A program made the position numbers and the translations under genes. From assembly GCA_016709225.1 (NCBI GenBank), contig JADJEE010000002.1, positions 496,001 through 560,000 of the forward strand: a stretch of 64,000 nt of DNA, written 5' to 3'. The DNA comes from Deltaproteobacteria bacterium (GTDB taxonomy: Bacteria; Myxococcota_A; Polyangia; Nannocystales; Nannocystaceae). Every line of letters starts with the position of its first letter. Positions within the stretch are counted from its first letter, which is position 1. A model generated the notes under the pieces. It saw only the letters and a list, made by a program, of their open reading frames with translations, was not told where the DNA came from and made no database searches. Below are positions 45,935-55,337 of this stretch, in pieces.

Positions 45935-46959
45935 CGCTCGACCGACTGGCTCGGATCGATCTCGACGTGCAGGAGGTCGGCCACGCGGCCCCAACGGTAC
46001 AGCGGCACCAGCCCGCGCTCGACCACGGCCACGCGCCCCTCGTCGTCGATCACCACCACCGCCGACTCGTCGGCTGCGACCCCGAACGCGGCCCGGCCCT
46101 CGGGCGAGTCGTCGACCCGCAGCCAGGTGGGGAACTCGATGTCGCGGGTGGGCCCGACCAACACGCCCTTGGCGCGCTCGAGCTTGGCCCGCAGCGCGGT
46201 CGCGACGTTGCGAATCGCCGGATCGCGCATGTGCTGGGTCGCAACCTCGTCGTCGCCCTCGAAGCCGTCCTCGATGCCCGGCACGTCGCTGCGCGCGACC
46301 GCGTGGCCGAGGAAGGCGACGACGCAGGGCGTGCCGCCACCGCAGTCGGCATCGCTCAGCCCGCCGATCGAGAAGCGCGGCATCGCGGACCCGACCGGTG
46401 GCTCTTCACCGCCCAGCATCACGCGGATGCGCTCGAGGTCGTCACCCTCGGCGCCGCCGCTGCGACGCTCGAGCACCGCGCCGTCGGGACCGAGCACGAC
46501 GAAGCCGTGGTGCCCCTTCGAGAGCCCGAACGTGCGCAGGAACTCGCCCTCGAAGTCGACGTGCAGCGGATAGCGCAGCTCGCTGGCGAACTCACCCATG
46601 GTCTTCGCCACCTTGTCGCGGAACATCGCGAAACCCTCGGCGTCGCCGATGATGAAGCCGAGGGTGTCGGGCGGCAGCTGCCAGCGATTGAGCGCGCGGT
46701 TGAGCTTCTCGCCCTCCTTCGTGATGTTGGGCTGCGGCCCCACCACCACGAAGAACGCGGTCTTGCCGGCGAGCTCGCGCAGACGCAGCGCCGGCTCGTC
46801 GGCGACCGGCGGGATCTCGAGCGCGAGCGGGTCGCCCACCACCGGCGGCAGCTCGTCGGGGATCGACTCGACGCGCATGAACCACGCCCCCACGCCGACC
46901 AGCACGGCGACGAGTGCGACCAAGACGAGCGCGAGCTTGCGGAATCGACCTCGGGACAA
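45931..46959 (-). CDS. membrane-anchored thioredoxin-fold-like protein
   Basis: A 342-residue protein with an N-terminal membrane anchor (LALVLVALVAVLVGVGAWF, residues 9-27). Two thioredoxin-like strands appear: TAFFVVVGPQPNI...LGFIIGDAEGF and HGFVVLGPDGAVLERRSG, with a further CxxxxxC-type region DADCGGGTPCVVAFL. The CPxC of true thioredoxins is absent, so it is likely a redoxin-fold relative without a classical active site. The stop overlaps the MFS start. It may support the transporter or sense redox state in the periplasm; both are inference. Confidence 0.7.
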   Translation of the reverse strand: MSRGRFRKLALVLVALVAVLVGVGAWFMRVESIPDELPPVVGDPLALEIPPVADEPALRLRELAGKTAFFVVVGPQPNITKEGEKLNRALNRWQLPPDTLGFIIGDAEGFAMFRDKVAKTMGEFASELRYPLHVDFEGEFLRTFGLSKGHHGFVVLGPDGAVLERRSGGAEGDDLERIRVMLGGEEPPVGSAMPRFSIGGLSDADCGGGTPCVVAFLGHAVARSDVPGIEDGFEGDDEVATQHMRDPAIRNVATALRAKLERAKGVLVGPTRDIEFPTWLRVDDSPEGRAAFGVAADESAVVVIDDEGRVAVVERGLVPLYRWGRVADLLHVEIDPSQSVER

Positions 46960-47053
46960 GGGACGGGCGCCGCAGGGAGTATACGCGGTCGCGGCCGGAT
47001 GCCAGCGGTGCGGCGCGTGCAGGCCTCGGCGGCTCGCGGCCCGCGGGGCCCCG

Positions 47054-48598
47054 CTACGGCCGCGAGAGCGCGACCCGCCGCAGGCTTCCGCCGCGCAGGC
47101 ACGCCAGCGTCACGGCGTCCTGGGGCGCATCGGCACGCGGTCGAGGCCCGGCGATCGCGTCGCAGTGCGCGCCCGCGAGCGGCTGCACGGCGGCGATCCC
47201 CTCGGTGCCGGTGATCGCGAGCACCTCGGCCTCGCCGCGCGGGACCAACCACACCACGACCCCGCCGATCAGCACCGCCGCCGGTGCGGCGCTGGCCGGT
47301 CCGTCGTCGGGGAACGGCGCCACCGCGTGGACACCAGGGTTGCCGCCGCGATCGTCGAGCCACGACAGCTGCAGCGAGGCACCGTCGATGCCGAGCGCCG
47401 CGACCGTGCGCGAGCCGAACGCGCCGGCCACCGTCGACAGCGGTGGCTGCACCTGGGACCACGCCGCGTCGTCGACCACCGCCGGCACGCGCGCCGCGAA
47501 GGTCCCGGCCGCGCGATCGAGCTCGAGCACGATCGGCGTGCGACCACCGCGACGCAGACCGATCGCGTCGATGCCGGCGCGCTCGGCCAGGGGATCGACG
47601 ACCGAGACCAGCCCGTCGTGATCGACCGCCGGCAGGCTCAGCTTGCGCGGCGCAGCCGGCATGCCATCGCCGTCGATGCGCACGTGCCCGATCACGCGAT
47701 CGCCGGCGTGGGCCTGCTCGACATCGACGGCCGCCAACACCTCGGCGAGCAAGTGATCGCCCACCCATGTCGGCGCGGCGACGCGGGCCCACTCGTAGCC
47801 ACCCAGCCAGCTCGGATCCGGGACCATCGCGGGGATCGGCGAAGGTGCGTCGGGCTGGTCCCACGGCAACGTGATCACCGCCAGTGCCGACGCAGGCGCG
47901 TCGACGACCCAGGCTGCACGGACGACGGCACCGTCGTCGCGCAGCTGCACCGCGATCGCGTCGCTGCCAGGCACCACCTTGCCCGGCAAGCCGAGCGTGC
48001 GCGTGCGCGAGCTGTCCCACCCGTCGGCGGTCGCAGCCAGCAACGTCACGGTCGTGCCGACCGCATCGTCGCTGCGCAGCGCGAGGACCCCGGCATCGGC
48101 CGCGCCGGCGCGCAGCAACGCCTCGCCGCGGGCGAGTTCTTCGCCCTCGCTCCACGCCAGCACCGGCGAATCGACCGCCTCGAGGAAGACGTCGACGACC
48201 TCCGAGGACTCGCTCGAGACCTCATCGGGGGTCCGCAGCTGCAGCGTGTGATGACCGGCCGTCATCGCGCCGATCGTGAACAGCCGCAGCGAGCCGTCGG
48301 ACATGGCGCCGACACGACTCGCGGTGGTGAGCGAGCCGACGCTGTCGCCGTCGAGCTCGACCCGCGTGACGCCGAGCACGACCGAGACGTCGAGCGTGAC
48401 GTCGGCGGTTCGATCGATGTCGAGGTGGAGCTCACCGCCGGCGGGCTCGATGAAGTTCGGCGCCGGCTGATCGCGCGGGCCGGTCGAGCTGTCGCCCTCA
48501 CCCTCGCCGCTGGGCGCCGCGCGACAGGCCATCACGGCCGCGAACGCGAGCACCGGCCGCACGGCCGCGCGCCGCCTCCTTGGGACCTCACCGCGCAT
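47054..48598 (-). CDS. lipoprotein with beta-propeller-like body
   Basis: A 514-residue lipoprotein from ATG 48598 (lipobox VMAC). After a Gly/Glu/Ser linker a first domain has TVTLDVSVVLGVTRVELDGDSVGSL, like an Ig-type strand set. The rest repeats a pattern of short beta strands with Trp, Gly and Asp (ATWVGDHLLAEVL, AIGLRRGGRTPIVLEL), suggesting a multi-bladed propeller or similar. Cysteines are few. No catalytic motif. It stands alone between intergenic regions of 94 and 161 bp. Extracytoplasmic role unknown. Confidence 0.7.
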   Translation of the reverse strand: MRGEVPRRRRAAVRPVLAFAAVMACRAAPSGEGEGDSSTGPRDQPAPNFIEPAGGELHLDIDRTADVTLDVSVVLGVTRVELDGDSVGSLTTASRVGAMSDGSLRLFTIGAMTAGHHTLQLRTPDEVSSESSEVVDVFLEAVDSPVLAWSEGEELARGEALLRAGAADAGVLALRSDDAVGTTVTLLAATADGWDSSRTRTLGLPGKVVPGSDAIAVQLRDDGAVVRAAWVVDAPASALAVITLPWDQPDAPSPIPAMVPDPSWLGGYEWARVAAPTWVGDHLLAEVLAAVDVEQAHAGDRVIGHVRIDGDGMPAAPRKLSLPAVDHDGLVSVVDPLAERAGIDAIGLRRGGRTPIVLELDRAAGTFAARVPAVVDDAAWSQVQPPLSTVAGAFGSRTVAALGIDGASLQLSWLDDRGGNPGVHAVAPFPDDGPASAAPAAVLIGGVVVWLVPRGEAEVLAITGTEGIAAVQPLAGAHCDAIAGPRPRADAPQDAVTLACLRGGSLRRVALSRP

Positions 48599-48759
48599 GA
48601 CGACGTGCTGCAGCGTCGCCCAGCGTCGAAGGCCGGGCAAGTCGGCCGCACGCCCCCTTGCCGGTGCTCGACCACGGGCCCTCTGGGCCGCGGTCCCCCG
48701 CCTTCACGCCCGCGCGCGCCGCCGCGTCGGGCCTGCGATGCCCACGTCGGCGCGGTGGC

Positions 48760-49206
48760 TCAGACCGCCGCCAACAACCATAGCACCACTGCACTGGCGC
48801 CGTGCATGCTGCCCAGCGCGCCGCCGGCCCAACGCATGCGCCGGCTCGAGGCCAACAGCACGATGAGCGCACACGCGATCGCACCGATCACGAACGATAC
48901 CCGTGCCGCCGCGAACGCGTCGCCGTGGGCAGTCGCCAGCGCTGCGAGATCGCTGCCGCGATCGCCACCGGTGCCGGGTGGACCGAGCAGCACCACCGCG
49001 GTCTGCACCCACGCGAACAACGCGACCCACCACACCACGCGGGTGGCCACGGCGAGCAGCGCGAGCCGCCGACGCAGCGCCTCGCGACCGAGCCACCGCG
49101 CCGCGGCGCCGCCCCAACGCGCCGCCACCACGAGCGCCCGCCGCGCTGCACGGGCGATGGGGCCGAGCGCGTCGGCGACCTGGGGACTCGGTGGACGGGG
49201 GGCCAT
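48760..49206 (-). CDS. small membrane protein of unknown function
   Basis: A 148-residue protein with three hydrophobic segments (about 48-66, 94-114 and 126-145) and basic N-terminal residues, so likely an inner-membrane protein. ATG 49206 is preferred; an in-frame ATG at 49311 would add 35 residues coded partly by the nonamer repeat just upstream. No family recognised. It precedes (in the minus direction) the lipoprotein gene but is separated by 161 bp. Confidence 0.65.
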   Translation of the reverse strand: MAPRPPSPQVADALGPIARAARRALVVAARWGGAAARWLGREALRRRLALLAVATRVVWWVALFAWVQTAVVLLGPPGTGGDRGSDLAALATAHGDAFAAARVSFVIGAIACALIVLLASSRRMRWAGGALGSMHGASAVVLWLLAAV

Positions 49207-49210
49207 GTCG

Positions 49211-49246
49211 GAGTGGTCGGAGTGGTCGCAGCGGTCGAAGCGGTCG
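49211..49246. repeat. four-copy 9-bp tandem repeat upstream of membrane-protein gene
   Basis: Units GAGTGGTCG, GAGTGGTCG, CAGCGGTCG and AAGCGGTCG lie at 49211-49246, immediately 5' of the ATG at 49206. The period is a multiple of three, so copy change would not break a frame if the region is translated. On the minus strand it would encode acidic/aromatic repeats (Asp-His-Ser). It may affect translation initiation of the membrane protein or be a slippage product. Confidence 0.8.
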
Positions 49247-49350
49247 AACGGGACCAGCCGGGACAATAGGCGCACGCCACCCACGGGGGTCAAGTTTTCG
49301 CCCGTGCGCATGCGCCTGCGCCTGCGTCATACTGACGATGCTGCACTGCG

Positions 49351-50292
49351 ATGCCGTCGTTCTCCGCCCTCGCGATCGTCCTGGTGTTGGCGCCTGCACC
49401 GAGCACGTGGAAGCCGGCCGAGGCGCCGCCACCGGCCGTGTGGGCCCGCGCCGGCGCGCGTGGCTGGGCCGGTTGCGAGGAGCTCGGCCGTCAGGCCGCG
49501 GCGCTGCGCGGTGGCACGGCGCGTGGCGAGCCCGGTGGTGGTGACGGCTCGGTGTGGACCGAACGCGCGCAGCGCTGCCCGTCGGTGCCCGACGTGCTCG
49601 TGCTGGCGGCGCTGCTCGAGCTCGTCGCGAGCGGCGACATCGGCACCGCGCCCGAGGGCGCGGGCAGCATCGATGCGATCGCCAAGGACCATCGCGAGCG
49701 CGTCGAGCGTGCGCTGGGCTGGATCGACCATGCGCTCGCCGAGAGTGCACGACGTCGCGAGCCGCCGCCGCGTGAGACTCGGTTCCTGCGGGCGTATGCG
49801 CTGGTCACCCTCGGGCGCACCGGCGACGCCCGCCGAGCGCTCGACCACGCCATCGCCAGCGCCGACGTCGAGCGCTGGCGCAGCGATCGCATGGGCGCAG
49901 TGATCGCGCTGCTCGACGGCGATCTCGAGCTCGCCATGGCGCTGTCCTTCCGCGCCATCGTCGAGGCGCCACCGGACGACCGCTCGATCACCCGCTACAT
50001 CCGCGCGATGGTGCTCGACCGCGCCGGCGCCTCGGCGACCGCGCGCAGCGAGCTGCTCGAGCTCCGCAACGAGGCCGGCTCGATCATCGCGCGCCGTGCG
50101 ACCGAGAGCCTCTTGCCGGTGCACGAGCGGTTGTACCTGCGCGCCATCGACCACCAGGTCGCCGACGACTTCGGCACCGCCGCCAAGCTGTGGAGCGCCT
50201 ACCTCGAGCGTCCCGAGCCGGCGGCACCCGAGCGCGTGCTGGCCGAGCGCCACCGCGCCGAGCTGGTGCGCAAGCCTCCGCCGGTGCGTTGA
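49351..50292 (+). CDS. secreted TPR-like helical protein
   Basis: A 313-residue protein with a short signal peptide (residues 1-15, ends APAPS). The body is helical with TPR-like pairs (RETRFLRAYALVTLGRTGDARRALDHAIASA, ELAMALSFRAIVEAPPD, DFGTAAKLWSAYLERP). Two Cys (about 42 and 76) could form a disulfide outside the cytoplasm. It would mediate protein contacts in the periplasm. Separated from panC by 38 bp and possibly cotranscribed. Confidence 0.75.
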   Translation: MPSFSALAIVLVLAPAPSTWKPAEAPPPAVWARAGARGWAGCEELGRQAAALRGGTARGEPGGGDGSVWTERAQRCPSVPDVLVLAALLELVASGDIGTAPEGAGSIDAIAKDHRERVERALGWIDHALAESARRREPPPRETRFLRAYALVTLGRTGDARRALDHAIASADVERWRSDRMGAVIALLDGDLELAMALSFRAIVEAPPDDRSITRYIRAMVLDRAGASATARSELLELRNEAGSIIARRATESLLPVHERLYLRAIDHQVADDFGTAAKLWSAYLERPEPAAPERVLAERHRAELVRKPPPVR

Positions 50293-50330
50293 CGAGGTTC
50301 GCGCAGCGGGGCCGTGGCACCATCGCCGCC

Positions 50331-51173
50331 ATGATCGAAGTCCTGCGAACCGCGGCCGAGCTGCAGGCCTGGCGCGCTGCAGTGCCCGCGACGACTCGGG
50401 TCGGCTTCGTGCCGACCATGGGCTATCTCCACGAAGGCCATCTGACGCTGCTGCGCGAGGCCAGGCGGCAGGTCGGCGACGGGCGCGTGGTGCTGTCGAT
50501 CTTCGTCAATCCCACGCAGTTCGGACCCAACGAGGATTTCGATCGCTACCCCCGCGACGAGGTCGGTGACCTCTCGAAGGCCGAGTCATGCGGGGTCGAT
50601 CTCGCGTTCTGCCCGCTCGATCCCGCCGAGCTCTATCCCACGCGCGACACCTGGGTCGAGGTCGAACGACTCGATCGCAACCTCTGTGGTCGCTCGCGCC
50701 CCGGGCACTTCAAGGGCGTCTGCACGGTGGTCTGCAAGCTGCTCGCGCTGGTACGCCCCGAGCTGTCGTTCTTCGGCGAGAAGGACTTCCAGCAGCTCGC
50801 GATCGTCCGCCGGATGCACGCCGATCTGTTCCTCCCCGGGCGCATCGTCGGCATGCCGATCTCGCGCGAGCACGACGGCCTGGCCCGCTCGAGTCGCAAC
50901 GCCTACCTCGACGCCGACACCCGCGCGCACGCGCTCGGCCTGCCCCGCCTGCTGGCGCGCGTGCGCGCCGACTTCGACCGCGGCGAGCGCGAGGTCGACC
51001 GCCTGCTGGCGGGCGCCGACGCGGCGCTGCCGAACGTGCGGCTCGACTACCTCGAGATCGTCGATGAGCACACCCTCGATCCACTGTCGCGGATCGATCG
51101 ACCCGCGCGCTGCGCAATCGCAGCCTTCGTCGGGCGCGTGCGGCTGATCGACAACGTGGCGCTGGTGCCATGA
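50331..51173 (+). CDS. panC: pantoate-beta-alanine ligase
   Basis: A 280-residue pantothenate synthetase. The class I adenylyl-transferase signature PTMGYLHEGH (residues 28-37, the HxGH site) and SFFGEKDFQQL are intact, along with YPRDEVGDL and the KDFQQL Lys that contacts ATP. The enzyme joins pantoate and beta-alanine through a pantoyl-adenylate intermediate to give pantothenate, the precursor of CoA. It overlaps the EamA gene by 4 bp (ATGA), suggesting a shared transcript. Other pan genes are not in the window. Confidence 0.97.
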   Translation: MIEVLRTAAELQAWRAAVPATTRVGFVPTMGYLHEGHLTLLREARRQVGDGRVVLSIFVNPTQFGPNEDFDRYPRDEVGDLSKAESCGVDLAFCPLDPAELYPTRDTWVEVERLDRNLCGRSRPGHFKGVCTVVCKLLALVRPELSFFGEKDFQQLAIVRRMHADLFLPGRIVGMPISREHDGLARSSRNAYLDADTRAHALGLPRLLARVRADFDRGEREVDRLLAGADAALPNVRLDYLEIVDEHTLDPLSRIDRPARCAIAAFVGRVRLIDNVALVP

Positions 51174-52072
51174 CCGCGCTGCTGGCCGCGCTCGCGCTGG
51201 GCCTGGGGTGCTCGCTGGCATGGGCGACGCTCGACGCAATGCGCAAGCTACTGGTGGCGCGCATGGACCCGGTCGCGCTGCTGATGTGGCTGTCGGTCGG
51301 TCAAGTGCCGGTGCTGGGCGCGTGGGTCATGCAGGGCAGCGGCCTCGAGGTCGCCGCCGCGTGGTGGCCGTGGGTGCTGGGCAGCATCGCGCTCAACATC
51401 GTCGCCAACCTGCTGTTCCTCTACGCGGTCGGCAGCGGTGAGTTCAGCCGTGCGATCCCGCTGTTGGCGTTCGTGCCGGTGTGGACGGCGGTGCTCGCGA
51501 TCCCGCTGCTCGGCGAGCTTCCGAGCCCGCCCCAGTGGCTCGGGATCGCGATGGTCGTGCTCGGCGCGATCGCACTGCACGCCGGCGGCAGCGGGCGCGC
51601 GTCGTGGCTCACGGGGCTCTTCACGCACCGGGCTGCGGTGGCGATGTTGGGGGTGTCGTTGGCGTGGGCAACCACGATCGTGCTCGACAAGCGGGCGATG
51701 GCCCACGCGCCGGCGTCGATCCACGCGCTCGCGCTGGGCCTGGGCCAAGCCGTGGGCATGGCCGTGTGGGCGCTGCGACGCGCCCGCGGTGACTTCGCGG
51801 TGTGGGCTCGCATGCTCGTGGCGCAGGCCGGGGTCGCACCGCTGCGGCTGGGCCTGGCCGCGATCGTCGCAGCGCTGGCGATCGCGCTGCAGCTGCGGGC
51901 GATCCTGGTGGTGCCGGTGGCGGTGCTCGAGTCGATGAAACGCGCCGTCGGCATGGCCGCGGCGATGGTCGCCGGGCGGTGGCTGTTCGACGAGCGCATC
52001 TCGATCGGACGCGCGCTCGCGGTCGCGACGATGGCAGTCGGCGCCGCGCTGGTGCTGCTGCACGCCGCGTGA
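51170..52072 (+). CDS. EamA/DMT-family permease
   Basis: A 300-residue protein with ten hydrophobic helices in two five-helix halves, as in drug/metabolite transporters (EamA). Each half begins with a helix like LGLGCSLAWATLDAMRK / LGVSLAWATTIVLDKR and contains the Gly/Ala-rich packing face. Start overlaps the panC stop (ATGA). Direction and substrate cannot be inferred; its coupling to panC hints at transport of a CoA-pathway metabolite, but that is only contextual. Confidence 0.87.
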   Translation: MTALLAALALGLGCSLAWATLDAMRKLLVARMDPVALLMWLSVGQVPVLGAWVMQGSGLEVAAAWWPWVLGSIALNIVANLLFLYAVGSGEFSRAIPLLAFVPVWTAVLAIPLLGELPSPPQWLGIAMVVLGAIALHAGGSGRASWLTGLFTHRAAVAMLGVSLAWATTIVLDKRAMAHAPASIHALALGLGQAVGMAVWALRRARGDFAVWARMLVAQAGVAPLRLGLAAIVAALAIALQLRAILVVPVAVLESMKRAVGMAAAMVAGRWLFDERISIGRALAVATMAVGAALVLLHAA

Positions 52073-52094
52073 GCCGAGTACCTCGACACAGGTC

Positions 52095-53132
52095 CTAGGA
52101 CGCGGGCTCGATCACGAGGGTGCGCTCGCCGAGGAACTGCCCGAGCGAGGTCTCGACCGCGCAGCTCCAGTGCCCCGCGGGTGCGTCACCGAAGTTCTGC
52201 TTGACCGAGTAGGTGCGAAAGCCATCCTCTCGACCGCCGCGGATCTCGAGCAGGATGCGATCGACCACCAGCCCGTCGTGTCGCCACACGTGCCACAAGC
52301 GCTCGCGCACGCCCAGCGGCGCGAAGATGGCGGTCGCGCACACCAACCGCGCGGGCACGCGCGCGAGCCGATCGGTCGCATCCACGACTTCGTAGCCGGC
52401 GCGGCGGGTGCCGACCGCGGCGGTCACCAGCTTCATCGGCACCGCCGGCACCAGCCGCGCAGCGCCCAGCAGCAGCGCGACCGGCAGCACCGCCGCCACC
52501 ACCACCGCCAGCACGATGGTGGTCGCGAGACGACGGCCCCGCACGCGATCGGCGAACACCAGCACCGGCAACGCGAGCGCCCCCGCACCGGTCGCGGCCC
52601 ACAGCGCGGCGGTGTTCGACAGCCCCAGGCCCGGCAGCACCGCGGCCATCACCGCGAAGCTGGCGAACGCCGGCAGCAACAGGCCCATGCGCGTGTGCAC
52701 CAACAGCCACTCGGTGAGCGGATCCCACAGCGAGGCCAGGGCGGCGAGGCACAGCAGTGCCATGAAGGCCGACTGCGCGAGCGTGCCCGCGAACGCGCTG
52801 AAGTAGAACGGCAGCGCGAAGTAGAGCTGCAGGTGGATGCTCGACTGCACCAACATCAGCGTCGAGAAGCGCGCGCCACGGACGATGCGGACCCCGGGCG
52901 CGGTCTCGGCGGGATCGCCCTGGTGGGCGGCCACGCGCGCCTCGTGGATGCGCTCGAGCCACATCACGAGCATCAACACGAACCACGATGCCAGCGCGAC
53001 GCCGGCCACGATGGCGCCGCGGGCGGGCCCACGGTCCATCATGAGCGCACCGACGATGCCGACCGCGAGCGAGGCCCACGGCAGCACTCGCTGCACCCAC
53101 GCCAGGACGCGCTTGCCTCGCGGCTCGGCCAC
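52095..53132 (-). CDS. DUF5924/DUF2914-type membrane protein
   Basis: A 345-residue protein with about eight hydrophobic helices (residues 1-215) followed by a soluble domain (about 240-345). The latter has ARLVCATAIFAPLGVRERLWHVWRHDG, VDRILLEIRGGREDGFRTYSVKQ and a C-terminal ETSLGQFLGERTLVIE. This DxILxxIxGGRxxGFRTYSxK pattern is the DUF2914 signature, and helices plus DUF2914 is a known combination (DUF5924). The function of the family is unknown; it is assumed to act in the envelope. Confidence 0.85.
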   Translation of the reverse strand: MAEPRGKRVLAWVQRVLPWASLAVGIVGALMMDRGPARGAIVAGVALASWFVLMLVMWLERIHEARVAAHQGDPAETAPGVRIVRGARFSTLMLVQSSIHLQLYFALPFYFSAFAGTLAQSAFMALLCLAALASLWDPLTEWLLVHTRMGLLLPAFASFAVMAAVLPGLGLSNTAALWAATGAGALALPVLVFADRVRGRRLATTIVLAVVVAAVLPVALLLGAARLVPAVPMKLVTAAVGTRRAGYEVVDATDRLARVPARLVCATAIFAPLGVRERLWHVWRHDGLVVDRILLEIRGGREDGFRTYSVKQNFGDAPAGHWSCAVETSLGQFLGERTLVIEPAS

Positions 53133-53214
53133 GGTCTTCCGCCCGCACGATAGCCGAGATCACGGCGGCCCGGGTGGCCGTCGACCGCACCGGCGTGGTA
53201 CTTGCGATCGCGAG

Positions 53215-54345
53215 ATGGCCGAGGCGTCCGCACTGCTCTGGGTCGACGACGCCGACGCGCTCGCGCACCTCGCCGAGCAGGTGCGCGGCGCCGAGGTCGG
53301 CGCGCTCGATACCGAGGGCAACGGCATGTACGCCTGGCGCGAGCGGGTGTGCCTGCTGCAGCTCTCGATTCCGGGGCTGGACGCCATCGTCGACGTCCTG
53401 GCGGTCGATCCGGCGCCGCTGGCCAGCTGGCTCGCAGACCCCGCGTGCGTGAAGATCATGCACGCCGCCGACAACGACGTGGTCGCGCTGCGCCGCGACT
53501 TCGGCCTCACGGTCACGAACCTGTTCGACACCCTGCTGGCGGTGCGGCTGCTGGGCCGGCCGCAACGCGGCCTCGCCGACCTGCTCACCAGCGAGCTCGG
53601 GGTCGAGACCGACAAACGCTGGCAGCGCTTCGACTGGTCCAAGCGGCCGCTGCCGGCGGAGGCCATCGCCTACGCCCGCACCGACACGCGACACCTCGCG
53701 AGCCTGCGCGAACGACTGATGCCGCACATCGTCGACAGCGGGCACCTCGAGCTCTTCGAGCACGCCTGCGAGCGCATCACGCGACTGCAGGCTCGCGCGC
53801 GCAGCTTCGACGAGCACTCGTGGGCGCGCATCGGCGGCGCGCGCGAGCTCGACGACGAGGCCCGCAGCGTGCTCGCGGCGATGGTGGTGTTGCGCGAGGC
53901 GCTGGCGCGGGAGAACGACCGCGCGCCGTATCGCATCATCGGCGACGCGGGACTGCTCGCGATCGCAGTCGCACGACCGTCCAGCCGCGCCGAGCTGTCG
54001 CGCATCGCGGGCGTGGGTGGGCCGCTCGCCCATCGCTACGCGGAGCGCGTGCTGCAGACCATCGCCCACGCCCGCACCGCGCCGCCGCCACCTTGGCCCG
54101 GCCGGGCCCCACGCGCGCCAGCGGCGTTCCTGCGCCGGCTCGACGCGCTGCGCACGTGGCGACGCGATCACGCCGCAGCGCTCGGGGTCGAGGCCGACAT
54201 CGTGCTCTCGAAGGACGCGCTGACCGGGATCGCAGAGGCCGCCCCGGGCGACCTCGACGCCCTGCGGGCCTGCGACGCGCTGGATGACTGGGAGCTCGCG
54301 CGGTTCGGCCCCGCGCTGCTCGAGTGCCTCGCGCGCCCACGCTGA
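53215..54345 (+). CDS. rnd: ribonuclease D
   Basis: A 376-residue 3'-5' exonuclease for tRNA maturation. The DEDDy site is intact: DTEGNGMY with Asp32/Glu34, the HAADNDVVALRRDFG motif and YARTDTRHL, where the Tyr and Asp complete the set. The C-terminal part carries a first HRDC domain (about 220-295, ARSVLAAMVVLREALARENDRAPYRIIGD) and a second weaker one. Length and order match RNase D. ATG 53215 lies 83 bp from the divergent membrane-protein gene. Housekeeping; no regulation visible. Confidence 0.95.
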   Translation: MAEASALLWVDDADALAHLAEQVRGAEVGALDTEGNGMYAWRERVCLLQLSIPGLDAIVDVLAVDPAPLASWLADPACVKIMHAADNDVVALRRDFGLTVTNLFDTLLAVRLLGRPQRGLADLLTSELGVETDKRWQRFDWSKRPLPAEAIAYARTDTRHLASLRERLMPHIVDSGHLELFEHACERITRLQARARSFDEHSWARIGGARELDDEARSVLAAMVVLREALARENDRAPYRIIGDAGLLAIAVARPSSRAELSRIAGVGGPLAHRYAERVLQTIAHARTAPPPPWPGRAPRAPAAFLRRLDALRTWRRDHAAALGVEADIVLSKDALTGIAEAAPGDLDALRACDALDDWELARFGPALLECLARPR

Positions 54346-54362
54346 CCCCGGTGCCGTCGCCG

Positions 54363-55031
54363 TCACACCGGCGGCGGTGCGTTGGCGACGATCAGATCGA
54401 GCTCGACGTCGAAGGCAGCGGAGTCGACCGGCCGCAGGCGCGCGTGCAGGTGCGCGGGCAGGCCGTCGAGCTCCGCGGGGTCGAGTCCATCGGGCAGCAG
54501 CACCGCCACATACACGAACTCGTAGCTACCGTCGGGCAGGATGTCGAATGTGATGGGGTAGTTCGCGAGGTACTTGAAGTGACCACCCACGCCATCGTTG
54601 TGACCCTCGATGTCGATGGTGAGATCGAACATCGGCGCCAGCGGGCTGGTGTAGTCGTCGGGCGGATCGGGCAGCGTGAACTCGCCGCCCCGCAGCGGCA
54701 ACGGGAACATCGCCGCGCCCTGGCCGCCCCACACCACCTGCAGCGTGTCGCCATCTTGCAGCGCGTGGAACTCGGTGTCGCCCCAGCCGAGCTCGAACCA
54801 TCCGACCTGCTCGCCGCCGGAGGTCGCCGACGGATCGATGCTCGTACTGCCGCTCGCCGTCATCGTCGCCGAGGTCGCGCTGTCGTCGTCGCCGCTCGAG
54901 CTGTCGCCCTCGCCACCGGGCGGCGTGCTCGTGCACCCGGCGGCCGTCAGGCCCGCGACCAACCCGGCGACCCCGAGCCAACCACGACCCCACTGGCCAC
55001 CCCAACCCCAACCGCGAATCCAACGAGCCAT
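54363..55031 (-). CDS. lipoprotein with beta-rich domain
   Basis: A 222-residue lipoprotein. The signal peptide is long and Gly/Trp-rich (MARWIRGWGWGGQWGRG) and ends in a lipobox before Cys33 (LTAAGC). A Ser/Asp/Thr linker (to about residue 72) precedes a strand-rich domain with FELGWGDTEFHAL, PLPLRGGEFTLPDPPDDY and DLTIDIEGHND. The C-terminus ends in FDVELDLIVANAPPP, like secretory calcium-binding sandwich folds. No catalytic site seen. Convergent with rnd, 17 bp apart. Confidence 0.75.
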   Translation of the reverse strand: MARWIRGWGWGGQWGRGWLGVAGLVAGLTAAGCTSTPPGGEGDSSSGDDDSATSATMTASGSTSIDPSATSGGEQVGWFELGWGDTEFHALQDGDTLQVVWGGQGAAMFPLPLRGGEFTLPDPPDDYTSPLAPMFDLTIDIEGHNDGVGGHFKYLANYPITFDILPDGSYEFVYVAVLLPDGLDPAELDGLPAHLHARLRPVDSAAFDVELDLIVANAPPPV

Positions 55032-55337
55032 CACGATGCCATAAGAGTGAAGGGCCGCCGGCGCGGGGGCAAGCTGCCGACCCGCGGGCGCGCGCGCCCA
55101 GCCGAGACGACCCCATCGCGGGCGATCGCAGCGGTGCCGCCTTCTCGGGCGGCGCCCGGCCCGACGCCCCGCCACGGACCCGCGCCGGTCCGACCCGCCG
55201 GCCCGCGCAGGCGGCAGCTGGCGTTGCGTGGGCGTCGACGCATCGTTGCCCGAGACGCCCTTCGCGATCGGCCCCGCAGCGCCTACCTTCGGGGCCTAGC
55301 GGTGCCGACGCGCCGCAGGAAAGCGAGACCACACGCC
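55032..55337. other. intergenic region of about 306 bp, nothing identified
   Basis: Upstream of the NTF2-like gene and upstream of the divergent lipoprotein gene. No open frame with convincing composition, no RNA-gene fold and no strong repeat was seen. It should contain both promoters; no consensus element is clear. Confidence 0.6.

Noticed and set aside
46598..49903. A very long plus-strand open frame (about 1,100 codons) across this stretch
   Set aside because: It lies antisense to three well-supported minus-strand genes and is Arg/His/Pro-rich; long antisense frames are expected at this GC content.
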